This document shows positions 45,505 to 55,541 of a DNA stretch of 64,000 nucleotides, in pieces. Below the pieces are notes generated by a model, which saw nothing but the letters and a program-made list of their open reading frames with translations, did not search any database and was not told the DNA's origin. Origin of the DNA: Caryophanon tenue. Its GTDB lineage: Bacteria; Bacillota; Bacilli; Bacillales_A; Planococcaceae. The translations under genes were made by a program, and so were the position numbers. Within the stretch, counting starts at the first letter, position 1; the number at the start of each line of letters is the position of its first letter. The stretch spans positions 62,001 to 126,000 of the forward strand of contig NZ_MASJ01000001.1 in NCBI RefSeq assembly GCF_001700315.1, in the 5' to 3' direction.

Positions 45505-47265
45505 ATGAGAAAAACAAAAATCGTTTGTACAATTGGACCAGCAAGTGAATCACCAGAAACGTTAGAACAACTAATCGAAGCGGGCATGAACGTTGCGCGT
45601 TTAAACTTCTCACACGGCTCACATGAAGAACATGCAGTACGCATCGCAACAATTCGCGCAGTTGCTGAGAAATTAGGGAAGCATGTCGGTATCTTATTAG
45701 ACACAAAAGGACCTGAAATTCGTACACATAATATGGAAAACGGCGAAGTACATTTAAAAACAGGTCAAGTGATTGATATTTCAATGACAGAGGTACTTGG
45801 CACAGAGGCGATGTTCTCGATTTCATACGAGAAATTAATCGAGGATGTTAACCAAGGTTCAATCATTTTATTAGATGACGGCTTAATCGAATTACGCGTG
45901 TTAGCAAAAGATGAAACAAAAGGCATCATTACAACAATCGTTGAAAATGCAGGTGTATTAAAAAATAAAAAAGGCGTTAACGTACCGAACGTTTCTGTAC
46001 AATTACCAGGGATTACAGAAAAAGACGCACAAGATATTTTATTCGGGATTGAGCAAGAAGTAGACTTTATTGCGGCGTCATTCGTGCGCCGTGCCTCAGA
46101 TGTATTAGAAATTCGTGAATTACTTGAGAAAAATAATGGTTCATACATTCAAATCATTCCAAAAATCGAGAATCAAGAAGGCGTAGATAACATTGACGCG
46201 ATTATCGAAGTATCAGACGGTTTAATGGTTGCTCGTGGTGACTTAGGCGTAGAAATTCCAGCAGAAGAAGTGCCACTTGTTCAAAAAACATTAATTGCGA
46301 AATGTAACCGTGTAGGAAAACCAGTTATTACAGCAACACAAATGTTAGATTCAATGCAACGCAACCCGCGTCCAACCCGCGCAGAAGCGTCAGACGTAGC
46401 AAATGCAATTTTAGATGGTACAGATGCGATTATGCTTTCAGGTGAAACAGCAGCAGGTCTTTATCCAGTAGAATCTGTGCAGACGATGCATAAAATTGCA
46501 GAGCGCGCAGAAGATTCAATGGACTACCGTGCAATTGTTTCGGCACGTAGTAAAGAAATGGAAACGACAATGACGGATGCGATTTCTCAATCTGTGTCAT
46601 ATACAGCGATGGGCTTAAATGCAAAGGCTGTACTTGCACCGACAGAAAGCGGCAATACAGCACGTGTCATTTCTAAATATCGTCCAGGTCGCGACATTAT
46701 TGCCATTACAGGCTCTGAAAAAACAGCGCGTGCATTAACGTTAGTATGGGGTGTACGTCCAATTGCGACGCACCGCGTAGAAACAACGGATGAAATTCTA
46801 GAGCTAGCAGTAGATGAAAGTTTACGTTATGGTTATGTAAATCATGGTGATGTGGTTGTAATTACTGCAGGTGTACCAGTAGGTGAAGCGGGCACAACAA
46901 ACTTAATGAAAGTGCACATTATCGGTGACTTATTAGCGCGTGGACAAGGAATCGGCAAATCAACAGTTGTTGGGAAAGCGGTTGTTGCACGCAATGCAGA
47001 AGAAGCATTAGCATATGATTTAGAAGGTTGTGTACTTGTTACAATCGGTACAGACCGTGAAATGATGCCGGCGATTGAGCGTTGTGCAGGTATTATTACA
47101 GAAGAAGGTGGCTTAACATCTCATGCGGCGGTTGTTGGACTGAGCTTAGGTATTCCAGTCATCGTTGGTGTGAAGGAAGCGACAACATTAATTGAACAAG
47201 ACCAAGAAATTACATTAGACGCAGAAACAGGTGTCATTTATAAAGGACACGCAAGCGTACTATAA
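45505..47265 (+). CDS. pyk: Pyruvate kinase with C-terminal PEP-utilising extension
   Basis: Final glycolytic step, PEP plus ADP to pyruvate plus ATP. The core (residues ~1-470) has [25 protein letters not shown], the active-site [17 protein letters not shown] and ATQMLDSMQ. The last ~110 residues form the mobile domain seen in Bacillus enzymes, with [21 protein letters not shown] related to PEP-synthase swivelling domains. 586 residues matches B. subtilis Pyk. In operon with pfkA; terminator follows. Confidence 0.98.
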   Translation: MRKTKIVCTIGPASESPETLEQLIEAGMNVARLNFSHGSHEEHAVRIATIRAVAEKLGKHVGILLDTKGPEIRTHNMENGEVHLKTGQVIDISMTEVLGTEAMFSISYEKLIEDVNQGSIILLDDGLIELRVLAKDETKGIITTIVENAGVLKNKKGVNVPNVSVQLPGITEKDAQDILFGIEQEVDFIAASFVRRASDVLEIRELLEKNNGSYIQIIPKIENQEGVDNIDAIIEVSDGLMVARGDLGVEIPAEEVPLVQKTLIAKCNRVGKPVITATQMLDSMQRNPRPTRAEASDVANAILDGTDAIMLSGETAAGLYPVESVQTMHKIAERAEDSMDYRAIVSARSKEMETTMTDAISQSVSYTAMGLNAKAVLAPTESGNTARVISKYRPGRDIIAITGSEKTARALTLVWGVRPIATHRVETTDEILELAVDESLRYGYVNHGDVVVITAGVPVGEAGTTNLMKVHIIGDLLARGQGIGKSTVVGKAVVARNAEEALAYDLEGCVLVTIGTDREMMPAIERCAGIITEEGGLTSHAAVVGLSLGIPVIVGVKEATTLIEQDQEITLDAETGVIYKGHASVL

Positions 47266-47277
47266 GTTGTCTAAAAA

Positions 47278-47313
47278 GGCATCGGCAAAATTCATTTTGC
47301 CGGTGTCTTTTTT
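47278..47313 (+). terminator. Terminator of pfkA-pyk
   Basis: 13-bp stem GGCATCGGCAAAA / TTTTGCCGGTGTC (G-U included), four-base loop, six T. Confidence 0.9.
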
Positions 47314-47419
47314 CTCGGAAAAAAGGCGTATGGACAAGGGCGTATTTATTTTCTTTTGAAACTTTTTTCGGTATGCTACGTATTGATAGGTAGACATTAC
47401 GGAAAGGCAGGCATATAAC

Positions 47420-47812
47420 ATGCTCAAAAAATTAGGCATAGCTGTTATGACATTAACCATTGCAGAAATTGCGGTGTTTATTTTATTAGGAAACCAAGTA
47501 GGAATTTTACCGACATTGCTCATTATTGTAGGGACAGGGGCGCTTGGTATTTATTTATCGCGTAAAGAAGGCTTTAAAGCTGTACGCAATCTTCAAGCAT
47601 CTGTACAAAGTGGGCAACCACCTGCACCTGCATTAATTGATGCTGCGCTGACATTAATCGGGGGTATCATTTTAATTTTGCCAGGGTTTTTAACCGATAT
47701 TTTAGGGATTATTTTTATTTTGCCATTCACACGAAAATTGCTAAAACCGATTTTATATAATTACTTACGCAAAAAAACAAAACATTCATCTGTTGTTATT
47801 GTACAGCGTTAA
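47420..47812 (+). CDS. fxsA: FxsA family membrane protein
   Basis: 130-residue protein with four hydrophobic stretches. LGNQVGILPTLLIIVGTGALG and GGIILILPGFLTDILGIIF are the family hallmarks, and the C-terminal tail is basic. In E. coli FxsA overproduction relieves F-exclusion of phage T7; its role in Bacillales is unknown. It sits between pyk and citZ as in B. subtilis (ytzA), but ytvI, a transporter-like gene that follows there, is missing. ATG 47420 is the only reasonable start. Confidence 0.88.
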   Translation: MLKKLGIAVMTLTIAEIAVFILLGNQVGILPTLLIIVGTGALGIYLSRKEGFKAVRNLQASVQSGQPPAPALIDAALTLIGGIILILPGFLTDILGIIFILPFTRKLLKPILYNYLRKKTKHSSVVIVQR

Positions 47813-47820
47813 AAAGGGGT

Positions 47821-47848
47821 GCTCTGTTATAAACAGAGCGCTTTTTTT
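47821..47848 (+). terminator. Terminator of fxsA
   Basis: GCTCTGT / ACAGAGC with five-base loop and seven T. Confidence 0.85.
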
Positions 47849-48082
47849 GATGTTTTCTGAAAATATATGTTACAATAATAATGATTTTTCGAGTTAATTT
47901 TGTCAAAAGCGTGGACGAAGTGCTGAAAAAATGGCTTTGAAAAACAGTTTATTTTTTTCAAAATGACGTTATGGAAACGGTTAAAAATGTCATTTTCTCA
48001 TTTAGTTTTTGATATTTTTATTCTCGAAAAAAGGTTGAATTCAATCGAAAAAAGCGGTTTTTAATTAAAGTTGGTTAGAGCA

Positions 48083-48111
48083 TTCACAAAGCCGTCAAAA
48101 ATGATTATAAT
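48083..48111 (+). promoter_or_regulatory. Strong promoter of citZ
   Basis: TTCACA (48083-48088), 17-base spacer, perfect TATAAT (48106-48111). The upstream ~230 bases from 47850 are AT-rich with no gene; a weak cre-like TGGAAACGGTTAAA (12 of 14) lies near 47970. Confidence 0.75.
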
Positions 48112-48117
48112 GTGAAT

Positions 48118-48131
48118 GTAAGCGATTTACT
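48118..48131 (+). promoter_or_regulatory. Cre-like site at the citZ start
   Basis: TGTAAGCGATTTAC matches the cre consensus at 12 of 14 positions and lies at about +1 to +14, where CcpA would block transcription; citZ is CcpA-repressed in B. subtilis. Confidence 0.45.
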
Positions 48132-48158
48132 TATCGGTTCATGAGCAGAACAATTAGT

Positions 48159-48182
48159 ACAGGTCAATGAGCAGTGACCTGT
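48159..48182 (+). promoter_or_regulatory. Hairpin in the citZ 5' leader
   Basis: Perfect 8-bp stem ACAGGTCA / TGACCTGT with an 8-base loop in the ~95-base leader, 31 bases before the ATG. No U-tract, so it is not a terminator. Confidence 0.55.
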
Positions 48183-48213
48183 GATAACAAAATGAAAAGG
48201 GAGAGATTATCCT

Positions 48214-49329
48214 ATGTCAGCAACTAAAGGTTTAGAAGGCATCGTAGCAGCTGAATCTAAAATCAGCTCTATCATCGACGACACATTAACTTACGTTGGT
48301 TATGGTATCGACGATTTAACAAACAACGCTTCTTTCGAGGAAGTAGTATTTTTATTATGGAACACACGTTTACCAAACGCTGAAGAATTAGCTAACTTAA
48401 AAGCTGAATTAGCAGCAAACATGGAGATTCCAGCAGCAATCACAGATTTATTCAAATCTATGCCACTTAACACAGTACACCCAATGGCTGCATTACGTAC
48501 AGCTGTATCTATGCTAGGTGCATTTGACGAAGAAGCAGATGTAATGGAAGCAGAAGCGAACTACCGCAAAGCAATCCGTTTACAAGCTAAAATCGGTACT
48601 GTTGTAACGACTTTCGCTCGCGTACGTCAAGGTAAAGAAGTAATCGCTCCAAAGCCAGAATTAGGCTATGCAGCTAACTTCTTATACATGTTAACTGGTG
48701 AAGAGCCAGAAGCAATCGCTATCGAAGCATTCGACAAAGCGTTAATTTTACACGCTGACCACGAATTAAACGCTTCTACATTCACTGCACGTGTATGTGT
48801 AGCTACATTATCTGACGTTTACTCTGGTGTAACATCTGCAATTGGCGCATTAAAAGGCCCATTACACGGTGGTGCAAACGAGCAAGTTATGAAAATGTTA
48901 ACTGAAATCGGTTCATTAGATAACGTTGAAGCTTGGGTACAAAACAAGTTAGACAATAAAGAAAAAATCATGGGCTTCGGTCACCGCGTATACCGCAAAG
49001 GCGACCCACGTGCACCACATTTACGTGTAATGTCTGAGAAATTAACAAAATTAACTGGTAAACCAGAATTATACGATATGTCAGTGAAAATCCACGACAT
49101 GATCGTAGAACAAAAGAAATTACCAGCTAACGTAGACTTCTTCTCAGCATCAGTTTACGATTCTTTAGGTATCGAGCACGATTTATTCACACCAATCTTC
49201 GCAGTATCTCGTACTTCAGGTTGGGTAGCTCATATTTTAGAACAGTATGCAAACAACCGCTTAATCCGTCCACGTGCAGAGTACGTTGGTCCAGATATGC
49301 AAACTTACGTGCCAGTAGAAGAGCGTTAA
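48214..49329 (+). CDS. citZ: Citrate synthase
   Basis: Entry to the TCA cycle: oxaloacetate plus acetyl-CoA to citrate. Catalytic residues lie in GPLHGGANEQVM (His), GFGHRVYRKGDPRAPHL (His) and VDFFSASVYDSLGI (Asp). 371 residues is the short Bacillus type. Codons are richer in GCT, AAC and TCT than in neighbours, as expected for high expression. Followed by icd across a hairpin. Confidence 0.98.
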   Translation: MSATKGLEGIVAAESKISSIIDDTLTYVGYGIDDLTNNASFEEVVFLLWNTRLPNAEELANLKAELAANMEIPAAITDLFKSMPLNTVHPMAALRTAVSMLGAFDEEADVMEAEANYRKAIRLQAKIGTVVTTFARVRQGKEVIAPKPELGYAANFLYMLTGEEPEAIAIEAFDKALILHADHELNASTFTARVCVATLSDVYSGVTSAIGALKGPLHGGANEQVMKMLTEIGSLDNVEAWVQNKLDNKEKIMGFGHRVYRKGDPRAPHLRVMSEKLTKLTGKPELYDMSVKIHDMIVEQKKLPANVDFFSASVYDSLGIEHDLFTPIFAVSRTSGWVAHILEQYANNRLIRPRAEYVGPDMQTYVPVEER

Positions 49330-49374
49330 TCTTTCTTACACGTATAGCGTAATTAAAAAAAATATGCTAAACTG

Positions 49375-49417
49375 TCTAGGACTGTTGTGAGAAGTGTTCT
49401 CGCAAAGTCCTAGATTT
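49375..49417 (+). other. Long intercistronic hairpin between citZ and icd
   Basis: TCTAGGACT / AGTCCTAGA enclosing TTGTGAGAA / TTCTCGCAA, about 18 pairs in all, followed by only three T. It could be a partial terminator or an mRNA-stabilising or processing element. Confidence 0.6.
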
Positions 49418-49442
49418 ATGATTATTAGGAGGCAATTTATCA

Positions 49443-50708
49443 ATGACAAACGGCAAAATTGTAGTTGAAAACGGCGTATTAAACGTACCAAATAACCCTG
49501 TTATTCCTTTCATCGAGGGTGACGGAATTGGTCCAGACATCTGGGCAGCAGCTTCTCGCGTTATCGACGCAGCTGTAGAAAAAGCTTACAACGGCGAAAA
49601 GAAAATCGAGTGGTTAGAAGTATTAGCTGGTGAAAAAGCATTCAACCAAACTGGTGAATGGTTACCTGCAGAAACTTTAGAAAAAATCAACGAATACTTA
49701 ATCGCAATCAAAGGACCTTTAACAACTCCAATCGGTGGCGGTATCCGTTCACTTAACGTAGCATTACGTCAAGAGTTAGACCTTTATGTATGCTTACGTC
49801 CAGTACGTCACTTTGATGGTGTTCCATCTCCAGTTAAACGTCCTGAAGATGTAAACATGGTAATCTTCCGTGAAAACACTGAAGATATCTACGCTGGTAT
49901 CGAGTACAAAGCTGGTTCAGACGAGCAAAAGAAATTATTAAACTTCTTACAAACTGAACTAGGCGTTAACAAAATCCGCTTCCCAGAAACTTCTGGTTTA
50001 GGTATCAAACCAGTTTCTAAAGAAGGTACTGAGCGTTTAGTACGTTCTGCTATCGAATATGCAATCCAACATAACAAACCATCTGTTACTTTAGTACACA
50101 AAGGTAACATCATGAAGTTCACTGAAGGTGGATTCAAGCAATGGGGTTACGATGTAGCTGAAGCTGAATTCGGCGACAAAGTATTCACTTGGAACCAATA
50201 CGATGCAATTAAAGCTGAGCAAGGCGAAGCTGCTGCTAACGAAGCACAAGCTGCTGCTGAAGCTGCTGGCAAAATCATCGTAAAAGATTCTATCGCTGAT
50301 ATCTTCTTACAACAAATCTTAACTCGTCCAAACGAGTTCGACGTTGTTGCTACAATGAACTTAAACGGTGACTACATCTCTGACGCATTAGCTGCTCAAG
50401 TTGGTGGTATTGGTATCGCTCCAGGCGCTAACATTAACTACTTAACTGGTCACGCTATCTTTGAAGCTACTCACGGTACTGCACCGAAGTACGCTGGTCA
50501 AGATAAAGTAAACCCATCTTCAGTATTATTATCAGGCGTATTAATGCTTGAGCACTTAGGATGGCAAGAAGCTGCGGACTTAATTACTGCTTCAGTTGAG
50601 AAAACAATCTCTTCTAAATACGTAACTTATGACTTCGCACGTTTAATGGATGGCGCTACAGAAGTTAAATGTTCTGAATTCGCTACTAAATTAATCGAAA
50701 ACTTCTAA
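49443..50708 (+). CDS. icd: Isocitrate dehydrogenase, NADP-dependent
   Basis: Oxidative decarboxylation of isocitrate to 2-oxoglutarate. Substrate-binding [18 protein letters not shown] and [10 protein letters not shown]-like [18 protein letters not shown] region [20 protein letters not shown]. 421 residues as in B. subtilis CitC. AGGAGGC precedes the ATG. A Ala/Glu-rich insert ([20 protein letters not shown]) is in the usual Bacillus position. Codon use is of the highly expressed type. Confidence 0.98.
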   Translation: MTNGKIVVENGVLNVPNNPVIPFIEGDGIGPDIWAAASRVIDAAVEKAYNGEKKIEWLEVLAGEKAFNQTGEWLPAETLEKINEYLIAIKGPLTTPIGGGIRSLNVALRQELDLYVCLRPVRHFDGVPSPVKRPEDVNMVIFRENTEDIYAGIEYKAGSDEQKKLLNFLQTELGVNKIRFPETSGLGIKPVSKEGTERLVRSAIEYAIQHNKPSVTLVHKGNIMKFTEGGFKQWGYDVAEAEFGDKVFTWNQYDAIKAEQGEAAANEAQAAAEAAGKIIVKDSIADIFLQQILTRPNEFDVVATMNLNGDYISDALAAQVGGIGIAPGANINYLTGHAIFEATHGTAPKYAGQDKVNPSSVLLSGVLMLEHLGWQEAADLITASVEKTISSKYVTYDFARLMDGATEVKCSEFATKLIENF

Positions 50709-50745
50709 TTAATCCGTTTCACATTGTTGGAACATTAATCTAGGA

Positions 50746-50779
50746 AAAAAAGCATCTCTCTTCGGAGGGGTGCTTTTTT
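50746..50779 (+). terminator. Terminator of icd
   Basis: AAAAAAGCATCTCTC / GAGGGGTGCTTTTTT closed by a TTCG tetraloop. Confidence 0.93.
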
Positions 50780-50859
50780 ATGTTTATTTTACAGTTATAT
50801 ATAAAAGAAATGGAAATGTGAATGGTTGTGACTAAATCTTTACAAAAGTGTCGGAATAC

Positions 50860-50887
50860 TTGCGCAATTAAATGTGAGCGTTACAAT
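50860..50887 (+). promoter_or_regulatory. Probable mdh promoter
   Basis: TTGCGC (50860-50865), 16-base spacer, TACAAT (50882-50887), about 40 bases before mdh. It suggests mdh is at least partly independent of citZ-icd. Confidence 0.55.
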
Positions 50888-50925
50888 GAAGAAGAACATA
50901 TTTAATTTGCAAAGGGGTTAGGGAC

Positions 50926-51864
50926 ATGACATTACAACGTAAAAAAATCGCAGTCATTGGTAGTGGCTTTACTGGCGCAACAGCAGCATTTTTAGCAGCG
51001 CAAAAAGAGTTAGGGGATGTTGTACTCGTGGATATTCCAGCAGCTGAAAAGCCTGCACAAGGAAAAGCACTCGACATGTGGGAAACAGCACCGATTCAAG
51101 GGTTTGATGCTTATGTAACGGGAACAGCCGATTATGCTGAAATTGCAGGGGCGGCAGTTGTACTTGTAACAGCAGGCATTGCCCGAAAACCCGGCATGAC
51201 GCGTGACGATTTAGTACAAACAAATCAAAAGGTAATGACAGACGTAGCGAAGCAAATTAAAGAACATGCACCAGAAGCAATCATCATCGTATTAACAAAT
51301 CCAGTTGATGCAATGACATATACGATGTTTAAAGAGACAGGTTTTCCGAAAAACCGCGTGATTGGCCAATCAGGCGTATTAGATACAGCACGTTTTAGAG
51401 CATTTGTAGCTGAAGAGTTACAAGTGTCTGTCAAAGATGTATCAGGTTTTGTATTAGGTGGACATGGCGATACAATGGTGCCACTGACACGTTATTCATT
51501 TGCAGGCGGTATTCCACTTGAGACGTTGCTTTCAAAAGAACGTTTAGAGGCGATTGTAGACCGCACACGTAAAGGTGGCGGAGAAATCGTCAGTTTGTTA
51601 GGTAACGGTTCAGCGTATTACGCGCCTGCTGCTGCGATGGTAGAAATGGCAGAGGCGATTTTAAAAGATCAAAAGCGCATTTTACCGTCTATCGCGTATT
51701 TAGAAGGTGAGTACGGTTTACATGATTTATATTTAGGTGTACCAACATTACTTGGTGCAAATGGTATCGAAAAAATTTATGAACTGCAGTTAACAGATGA
51801 AGAGCAACAACAACTAGATGCATCAGCAGCGGCCGTACGTGATGTAAAAGATGCGCTACTGTAA
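50926..51864 (+). CDS. mdh: Malate dehydrogenase
   Basis: NAD-dependent malate to oxaloacetate, lactate-dehydrogenase-like type. Rossmann motif [12 protein letters not shown], active site ITNPVDAM-type [24 protein letters not shown] (substrate Arg) and catalytic His in [10 protein letters not shown]. 312 residues, standard. The citZ-icd-mdh order is that of B. subtilis. Confidence 0.97.
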   Translation: MTLQRKKIAVIGSGFTGATAAFLAAQKELGDVVLVDIPAAEKPAQGKALDMWETAPIQGFDAYVTGTADYAEIAGAAVVLVTAGIARKPGMTRDDLVQTNQKVMTDVAKQIKEHAPEAIIIVLTNPVDAMTYTMFKETGFPKNRVIGQSGVLDTARFRAFVAEELQVSVKDVSGFVLGGHGDTMVPLTRYSFAGGIPLETLLSKERLEAIVDRTRKGGGEIVSLLGNGSAYYAPAAAMVEMAEAILKDQKRILPSIAYLEGEYGLHDLYLGVPTLLGANGIEKIYELQLTDEEQQQLDASAAAVRDVKDALL

Positions 51865-51893
51865 TAACGTGGTGAATGTGTCAAAAAAATAAT

Positions 51894-51935
51894 AAAGCGT
51901 TACGCCATAAAGTACTGTGGTGTAATGCTTTTTTT
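51894..51935 (+). terminator. Terminator of mdh
   Basis: AAAGCGTTACGCCA / TGGTGTAATGCTTT with a 10-base loop, G-U pairs and seven T. Confidence 0.88.
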
Positions 51936-52060
51936 GATAAAAAGTGAAGGTGCTTGTCAATATTTGATAATATTCTTTACGGAGTATTCTCAAACTATTC
52001 ATAAAATGTCTGAATATGATATGATAGAGCTATAGTTTTGAATAAAGGAGTTGGCCGCGA

Positions 52061-52504
52061 TTGCTTGGAAAAAGGCGTACATTAGGTAGAACAATTGATA
52101 AATTAGAAGTTGGCGAAACCATTCATTTAACTGAAAAGATGACAGACAAAGATTTATTGTTATATTTAGGGTTAACGAATGATAATAATCCGCTATACAT
52201 CCAGCATGACTTAGCAGCGTTGACACCATATGAACGTCCGATTATCCCGACGATTATGCTAGTCGGCTTTATTACATCGGCGATTTCAAAGTATGTACCT
52301 GGACCCGGTTCCCATGTCATAGCGCAACATTTACAGTTTCCAAACCCCGTGTATCATTACGATACGATTGAGTTTGATTTGGAAATCGTGGAAGTTGATG
52401 TCGAAGCAAAAACCATTGTTGTCTCCATTCATGCAATGAACCGAGAACAGCAAACAGTTGTAGAAGGGACAGTTTCTGTGCTCGCCCCACCTGCGATTGA
52501 TTAA
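52061..52504 (+). CDS. MaoC-like hotdog dehydratase
   Basis: 147-residue hotdog-fold protein of the MaoC/(R)-specific enoyl-CoA hydratase type: MTDKDLLLYLGLTNDNNPLY followed by the IPTIMLVGFITSAISKYVPG and HLQFPNPVYHYDTIEF strands. The usual catalytic D-x-N-P-x-H is changed, with Tyr in place of the His (DNNPLYI), so hydratase activity is doubtful. The start is a TTG ten bases after AAAGGAG; no ATG is available. It is 54 bases upstream of phoP and probably in its operon. Confidence 0.8.
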   Translation: MLGKRRTLGRTIDKLEVGETIHLTEKMTDKDLLLYLGLTNDNNPLYIQHDLAALTPYERPIIPTIMLVGFITSAISKYVPGPGSHVIAQHLQFPNPVYHYDTIEFDLEIVEVDVEAKTIVVSIHAMNREQQTVVEGTVSVLAPPAID

Positions 52505-52557
52505 CGAACGGCCTATTTGGAATGGGGGTTTCAAATACCGCATATCGGAGGAACATT

Positions 52558-53271
52558 ATGTCAAAAAATATTTTAGTTGTAGAAGATGAATTATCAATTG
52601 CCACATTACTGAAGTACAATTTAGAGCAAGCGGGTTATCAAGTAGAGTTAGCACATGACGGACAAGCGGGTTTAGAAAAAGCATTAGAAATCAAACCAGA
52701 CTTAATGTTGTTAGATGTGATGTTACCTAAGCTTGATGGCATGGAAGTATGTAAGGAATTACGCATGCAAAAAATGAATACACCTATTATTATGCTAACA
52801 GCCCGTGATGATGAATTTGATAAAGTATTAGGTCTTGAACTAGGTGCGGATGATTATATGACAAAGCCATTTAGTCCACGTGAAGTCATTGCACGCGTGA
52901 AGGCAGTATTACGTCGTTTCTCACCACAAGTAACGGCAGCTGTGTCGGAGTCATCTGAAAAAATTTATGAATTCGGTGGTTTACGTGTGTATCCAGACCG
53001 TTTTGAAGTGTTGTTACAAAACGAACCGTTAGAATTTACACCGAAAGAATTTGAGTTATTAGTATACTTAATTGAAAATAAAAACCGTGTATTAACACGT
53101 GACCAATTATTAAGTGCAGTATGGAACTATGATTTTGCGGGTGATACGCGAATTGTAGATGTACATATTAGTCATTTGCGCGACAAAATTGAGGAAAACA
53201 GCCGAAAGCCTATCTTCATTAAAACGATTCGTGGGCTTGGTTATAAGTTTGAGGAACCAAAAGCGGTATGA
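52558..53271 (+). CDS. phoP: Response regulator PhoP, OmpR family
   Basis: DNA-binding response regulator, by synteny the phosphate-starvation regulator. Receiver domain (residues 1-120): acidic EDE, phosphoacceptor Asp in LMLLDVMLPKLDG, Thr in IIMLTARDDE and Lys in DDYMTKPFSPRE. The C-terminal winged helix includes EFTPKEFELLVYL and TRIVDVHISHLRDKIE. ATG 52558 after CGGAGG sets 237 residues. The stop overlaps the phoR start by four bases (ATGA). Placement between mdh and polA matches B. subtilis phoPR. Confidence 0.93.
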   Translation: MSKNILVVEDELSIATLLKYNLEQAGYQVELAHDGQAGLEKALEIKPDLMLLDVMLPKLDGMEVCKELRMQKMNTPIIMLTARDDEFDKVLGLELGADDYMTKPFSPREVIARVKAVLRRFSPQVTAAVSESSEKIYEFGGLRVYPDRFEVLLQNEPLEFTPKEFELLVYLIENKNRVLTRDQLLSAVWNYDFAGDTRIVDVHISHLRDKIEENSRKPIFIKTIRGLGYKFEEPKAV

Positions 53272-54803
53272 AAACATTAAGTACGCGATTATTCGTGTCC
53301 TTTATGGCGCTAATCGGCGTAATTTTAGCTGTCCTTGGCATCGTCATGGGTCAGCTTTTTCCTATTTATGTCGGTGATTACGTCGAACGCTCAACAGCTG
53401 CCGAGGAACGCGCCCTCGTGCAAACGATTGAAGAGCTTGGGCTAGATGTGACCGATGAGGAACAGCGCCAATTAATTGCGGCCACGAAAGTGATGGAACA
53501 GGAAGACCTCATTACGAGTGCGAAAAAACGCTATTTAGCGACAATGATTTTTTGTAGTTTCATCGCACTTGCCATTATCGGTATTGTCATGAATCGTGCA
53601 GTTCGTGTATTTGCGGAACCGATTGATAATGCGACGCGCACAGCGTTAGAGCTAGCCAAAGGAAATTATCGTGCACGCGCATTTGAAAATGGTATGGGCA
53701 AAACAATGCAACTGAGTAAGTCTATTAATATTTTGGCACGCAATTTACAAGATATGACGACGATGCGAGAAATCGAGGACGAGCGTTTAAAAACATTAAT
53801 TGAAAATATGGGTAGCTCCCTAATGATGATTGGTCGCGAAGGTACAATTTCCATCGTTAACCGCGTGTTTTTAAAGCGCTTTAACTGTGACTACGAGGCG
53901 ATTCGTGGCAAAGGCTTCCGCAATATTCAATTGCCAAATGATATCGTGCAAGTTGTTGAGCATGTGTTTTTAACGGAAACGGCGATTCGTAAGCAAATTG
54001 CGGTGCAGATTGGGCATGAAATTCGCCATAATGAAATTTACGGTGCGCCTGTTGTTGGTGACCATGGGCGTTGGCTCGGTGTTGTACTTGTCATTCACGA
54101 TGTGACGGAACTAATGCGTTTAGAGCAAATTCGTAAAGATTTCGTTGCGAATGTGTCGCATGAGCTGCGCACGCCAATTACGTCGATTAAAGGATTCTCG
54201 GAAACATTGTTAGATGGTGCGTATAAAGATGAAGCGATGTTACTGTCATTTTTAGAAATTATTTATAAAGAGAGTGACCGCATTCAAATGCTTGTGCAAG
54301 AATTATTAGAGCTATCTAAAATTGAACAGCACGGATTCTCCGTTGATATTATTGAAACGAGCTTGCAAGATATTATTTTAAATGCGGCTGATTTAACGGG
54401 CGCGCGTTTAGAAGAAAAAAATATGGAGTTCTCGGTCGATATGCCGAAAGATATTGCGATATTAGGAGACCCAAATCGTTTAATGCAAATCTTCACAAAC
54501 TTAATTGCCAATGCCATTAATTATTCTCCAGAAAATACGACGGTCACAATTCGTTTATATGAAGAGGATGGCTATGGTGTTGTCGAGGTCGAGGATGAGG
54601 GAATTGGAATTGAGCCTGCTGAAATTCCACGTATTTTCGAACGCTTTTACCGTGTTGACCGCGCGCGTAGTCGTAATTCAGGTGGCACAGGCTTAGGGTT
54701 AGCCATCGTCAAACACTTAATTGAAGCGCATGATGGCAAAATTAAGGTCGATAGTGAAGTTGGAAAAGGCACGAAAATGACGGTGCATATTCCAAAACCG
54801 TAA
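53268..54803 (+). CDS. phoR: Sensor histidine kinase PhoR with shortened external domain
   Basis: Membrane kinase partner of PhoP. Two membrane segments (about 8-31 and 89-109) enclose only ~57 external residues, far less than the ~120-residue external PAS-like domain of B. subtilis PhoR. Then HAMP-like linker (~112-165), PAS (~170-280), HisKA with phosphoacceptor His in NVSHELRTPITSIKGF, and HATPase with LIANAINYSPENT, DEGIGIEPAEIPRIFERFYR and GGTGLGLAIVKHL. 511 residues against 579 in B. subtilis. All catalytic motifs are intact. Confidence 0.93.
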   Translation: MKTLSTRLFVSFMALIGVILAVLGIVMGQLFPIYVGDYVERSTAAEERALVQTIEELGLDVTDEEQRQLIAATKVMEQEDLITSAKKRYLATMIFCSFIALAIIGIVMNRAVRVFAEPIDNATRTALELAKGNYRARAFENGMGKTMQLSKSINILARNLQDMTTMREIEDERLKTLIENMGSSLMMIGREGTISIVNRVFLKRFNCDYEAIRGKGFRNIQLPNDIVQVVEHVFLTETAIRKQIAVQIGHEIRHNEIYGAPVVGDHGRWLGVVLVIHDVTELMRLEQIRKDFVANVSHELRTPITSIKGFSETLLDGAYKDEAMLLSFLEIIYKESDRIQMLVQELLELSKIEQHGFSVDIIETSLQDIILNAADLTGARLEEKNMEFSVDMPKDIAILGDPNRLMQIFTNLIANAINYSPENTTVTIRLYEEDGYGVVEVEDEGIGIEPAEIPRIFERFYRVDRARSRNSGGTGLGLAIVKHLIEAHDGKIKVDSEVGKGTKMTVHIPKP

Positions 54804-54900
54804 TTTACAATCTCTTAACATATTGTATATACCGTCTTTATAAAATCACCGTATAGTAGGAAGTGTAGAAACCCCCTACTAACATAAACGGCTAGAATAA

Positions 54901-54936
54901 AGCACCCGAATTGCTGCATACAATTTGGGTGCTTTC
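54901..54936 (+). terminator. Terminator after phoR
   Basis: AGCACCCGAATTG / CAATTTGGGTGCT with a 7-base loop but a weak T run. A small palindrome GTCAA-cat-TTGAC follows at 54966-54978. Confidence 0.75.
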
Positions 54937-55075
54937 GTGTTGTCAAAATTCTCCTCCAAAAAGTTGTCAACATTTGACGAGAAAAAGAGGATTTTTAAAT
55001 TTTGATACTATGAAATAATATAAAACCTGCTATACTAAAAATTAATAAGTTTACACACGTTGTAGGAGGGGTATA

Positions 55076-55528
55076 TTGCTAGTTGCACGTAAAGTAGAGC
55101 ACTATATACGAAATGGATTAATTGCGTTTATGATGGCGTCTTCGTTAACGGCTTTATTCAATGGGACGCAGTTTGGGTTTATGGAAGCGAATGTATTTGG
55201 GGTATCAATTTTTTTCATGGCGGCATGGATGCTGAATTATGTCATTGCCGATGATATACGAATGGCGGTCAATAAAGTATTTCGCTACGAAAAACGTCCA
55301 GACCCACGTGCATTGTGGCAAGTAGGAATGGGCGCATTATTCTTCACAGTACAAATTGGCGTTGTCGAAGTGTTTATGCGTAGCTGGATGTCTGCTGATC
55401 TAGGTGGCATGCCGTTATACATTATATTTGCGTTTATGAATTCCTTTTTATTGACGGTTGTATACGAAGAATTTTTTTACGAAGCGCCAGAAAAAGTACA
55501 AGCTTATAAGTTTAAAAAATTAAAATAA
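55076..55528 (+). CDS. Unrecognised multi-pass membrane protein
   Basis: 150 residues with four probable membrane segments (about 12-28, 36-57, 85-105 and 112-130), a basic loop VNKVFRYEKRPDPRALW and a charged C-terminus. The TTG start is supported by GTAGGAGGGG five bases upstream; no in-frame ATG precedes the first membrane segment. It has its own terminator at 55542. I do not recognise the family; it may be a DUF2798-like protein but the evidence is thin. Confidence 0.7.
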   Translation: MLVARKVEHYIRNGLIAFMMASSLTALFNGTQFGFMEANVFGVSIFFMAAWMLNYVIADDIRMAVNKVFRYEKRPDPRALWQVGMGALFFTVQIGVVEVFMRSWMSADLGGMPLYIIFAFMNSFLLTVVYEEFFYEAPEKVQAYKFKKLK

Positions 55529-55541
55529 TGCTGTTTTTATG

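Noticed and set aside
47964-47984. Cre site TGGAAACGGTTAAA upstream of citZ
   Set aside because: Only 12 of 14 positions and ~100 bases upstream of the promoter; kept only as a note.
48159-48182. True iron-responsive element in the citZ leader
   Set aside because: CAGTGA is present but overlaps the 3' stem arm; no bulged C and no proper hexaloop.
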